Assembly: GCF_900113835.1 (NCBI RefSeq)
Contig: NZ_FOQV01000001.1
Location: forward strand, 806,001-870,000
DNA from: Allobosea sp. OK403
Lineage (GTDB): Bacteria; Pseudomonadota; Alphaproteobacteria; Rhizobiales; Beijerinckiaceae
Length of the DNA stretch: 64,000 nt
Direction of reading: 5' to 3'
Below the pieces are notes generated by a model, which saw only the letters and a program-made list of their open reading frames with translations, did not search any database and was not told the origin of the DNA. The translations under genes were made by a program, and so were the position numbers. How positions within the stretch are numbered: the stretch's first letter is position 1; each line of letters opens with the position of its first letter. Of this stretch, positions 62,711 to 64,000 are shown piece after piece.

Positions 62711-63745
62711 ATGCCTAGCGGACTGAAACGCAGTGCTCAGGAGGCGCCTCCTGTATCCGGGCGAGGGCGGCGCTCTGCCCAGGTGGAGGAGCCTGGCCCC
62801 CTCTGGCTGCTCTCCAGTGAGATGCCCCAGTCAGAGATCGACCTTCATCTCGGGGCGAGGGCGGAGCGGCGTTTCGTTTTCGATGGGGCGAGCCCGGCTC
62901 CGTTCGGCGCCAGAGCCATGCTGCGGCTGGAGCCCGATATCGGCCTGATGTCGCTGTTCGCGCCGAGTACGGCGGTTTCATTGCCTATGCGAGATCTGGG
63001 CGCAGAGGGCGAGGCTCTGCTGCTGCGCCCCGCCGACGGCGCGCTGATCGTGACCTGTGGCGCGCGCCGGGCTGTGGTCGGCGGCCGCGAGGCCATTCTC
63101 CTGATGGCGCCCGCCCAGGCGACGCTGCTGCCGATGCAGATCTCGCGTCTCGATTGCCTGACCATCCCGACTGACGCGGTCAGCGAGCGGGCGAGCCTCC
63201 TGGCGCGGGAGCTGCGCGTCTTCGGGGCTGGCGACGACGCCCTGCAGATGCTCGGCAACTATGGCGCGGCGTTGTTGCGCGGGATGATACCGATCAGGAC
63301 GCCGGAGCTGCACGAACTCGCCAGGCATTTCATGTTCGATCTCGTCAACATCATCTCGCCGGAGAGCTTGCCGGGCCGCGAGCCTCGGCATCGCCCCGAC
63401 GAGCGGATGAACGCGATCAAATCCGATATCGAGGCGAGGCTCGAGGATCGCAGGTTGACCGCGCGCGAGATCGCCGACCGGCACGGCATCAGCCTGCGCT
63501 ATCTCCAGAAGCTGTTCGAGGACGAACGAACGACCTTCTCGGAATTCGTGCTGCAGCGCAGGCTGGATAGGGCCTTGCGCCTTCTGCAGTCGGCCGGCTC
63601 CTGGGAGACCAGCATCACCGAGATCGCCTTCGGTGTCGGCTTCGGCGATCTCTCCTATTTCAACCGCACCTTCCGGCGCCGCTTTGGCGCCGCGCCGCGC
63701 GACATCAGGGCAAACCAGCGCGCCATCGTCGCGGTGCAGGCTTAG
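62711..63745 (+). CDS. AraC-family regulator, RhrA-like activator of siderophore genes
   Basis: A 344-aa regulator with an N-terminal effector/beta-sandwich domain (about 30-230). The C-terminal AraC DNA-binding domain has two helix-turn-helix units: TAREIADRHGISLRYLQKLF and ITEIAFGVGFGDLSYFNRTF, with RRRFGAAPRDIR. In Sinorhizobium meliloti the AraC protein RhrA activates rhizobactin 1021 genes, so a similar role is likely here. The start is ambiguous between ATG 62711 (used here) and ATG 62615. The 294-bp upstream gap is AT-rich and contains direct repeats. Confidence 0.85.
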   Translation: MPSGLKRSAQEAPPVSGRGRRSAQVEEPGPLWLLSSEMPQSEIDLHLGARAERRFVFDGASPAPFGARAMLRLEPDIGLMSLFAPSTAVSLPMRDLGAEGEALLLRPADGALIVTCGARRAVVGGREAILLMAPAQATLLPMQISRLDCLTIPTDAVSERASLLARELRVFGAGDDALQMLGNYGAALLRGMIPIRTPELHELARHFMFDLVNIISPESLPGREPRHRPDERMNAIKSDIEARLEDRRLTAREIADRHGISLRYLQKLFEDERTTFSEFVLQRRLDRALRLLQSAGSWETSITEIAFGVGFGDLSYFNRTFRRRFGAAPRDIRANQRAIVAVQA

Positions 63746-63758
63746 AGCCGACGCAGGA

Positions 63759-64000
63759 TCAAGAAGCCTCGGCGCCTGCGCTTTTCGACTGCCGCCACAG
63801 CATAAGCATGCGCAGCGTGGCCAGGACGGCGATGGCCGACAGCGCGGTTGCGATCGCGAAAAGCCAGCCATAACCGAGCGCGTCGGCGAGCTTGCCGGCG
63901 AGCATCGAGCCGACGAGATAGACGAGCAGCTGTGCGCAGGCGAGGATGGTGAAATCCGTGCCGGGCTGGTCGGAGGTCGTCACAGCCATGAACAGCGAAT
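63759..64000 (-). CDS. MFS transporter, C-terminal part (possible RhtX/FptX-type siderophore importer), cut by window end
   Basis: Only the last 80 or so codons are present; the gene begins beyond base 64000. Visible: the segment around PGTDFTILACAQLLVYLVGS, the two last membrane helices (LLVYLVGSMLAGKLADALGY; LFAIATALSAIAVLATLRML) and a short cytoplasmic tail WRQSKSAGAEAS. The PGTDFT motif before a helix occurs in RhtX/FptX and AmpG-like permeases. The siderophore setting favours RhtX, an inner-membrane importer, but AmpG-type is possible. Its stop lies 13 bp from the end of the AraC gene. Confidence 0.6.
   Translation of the reverse strand, partial: SLFMAVTTSDQPGTDFTILACAQLLVYLVGSMLAGKLADALGYGWLFAIATALSAIAVLATLRMLMLWRQSKSAGAEAS

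Overview
The window is GC-rich chromosomal DNA from an alphaproteobacterium, most likely of the order Hyphomicrobiales (Rhizobiales) and plausibly Bosea-like. This placement rests on gene order: ispDF-dusB-ntrB-ntrC-ntrY-ntrX-hfq-hflX with mazG nearby, and ftsB-pdhA-pdhB (with an N-terminal lipoyl domain)-pdhC-lpdA followed by lipA. Abundant tripartite tricarboxylate (TTT) binding proteins and short palindromic repeats of the AGAGCAGGATGCGAAAAAGT type point the same way. Genus is inference, since no 16S rRNA or phylogenetic marker was compared. I saw no IS element, prophage, CRISPR array or integrase.

Layout. 1-5.0 kb: bifunctional NAD(P)HX repair enzyme, a secreted PRC-barrel protein, a proline-rich lipoprotein, tRNA-Lys(TTT), a membrane-anchored SGNH-like protein and ftsB. 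5.2-13.4 kb: the complete pyruvate dehydrogenase complex (E1 alpha, E1 beta, E2, E3), three tandem GlsB/YeaQ-type small membrane proteins, lipoyl synthase (which makes the cofactor for the complex just upstream) and a COQ10/RatA-type protein. 13.4-24.7 kb: cinA and ispDF on the minus strand, then dusB, the NtrBC and NtrYX nitrogen two-component systems, hfq and hflX. 24.7-27.3 kb: a frameshifted SDR gene, mazG, arfB and recX.

27.4-35.4 kb is a carboxylate/aldarate uptake region: three TTT substrate-binding proteins, one TctA/TctB membrane pair, a LysR regulator and 5-dehydro-4-deoxyglucarate dehydratase (kdgD), suggesting D-glucarate/galactarate-type acid use. 35.5-37.1 kb is a CPA1 sodium/proton antiporter. 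37.3-45.3 kb is an alpha-glucoside module: a LacI regulator, a perfect 20-bp operator palindrome inside the promoter, an ABC importer (binding protein, two permeases, ATPase) and a GH31 glycosidase.

45.4-55.1 kb is the least familiar region. It holds a family-5 (peptide/opine/nickel type) binding protein, an MmgE/PrpD protein, a LysR regulator, a 2Fe-2S/FAD dehydrogenase set resembling HcnABC/opine oxidase/hydroxyproline dehydrogenase but with two different DadA-like subunits, and DppB/DppC permeases with no ATPase gene. A near-identical motif lies about 75-85 bp upstream of both plus-strand operons, suggesting that one LysR protein controls both. 55.1-64 kb is a hydroxamate-citrate siderophore locus in the order iucA-iucB-iucC-iucD (aerobactin order), with a divergent MFS transporter, an AraC (RhrA-like) regulator and the 3' end of an MFS gene that may be an RhtX-type importer.

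No stretch over 300 bases lacks a gene. The longest gaps are 2371-2669 (no convincing feature) and 62417-62710 (AT-rich, upstream of the AraC gene). Coding strands switch at module boundaries, and several convergent gene pairs overlap at their stop codons.
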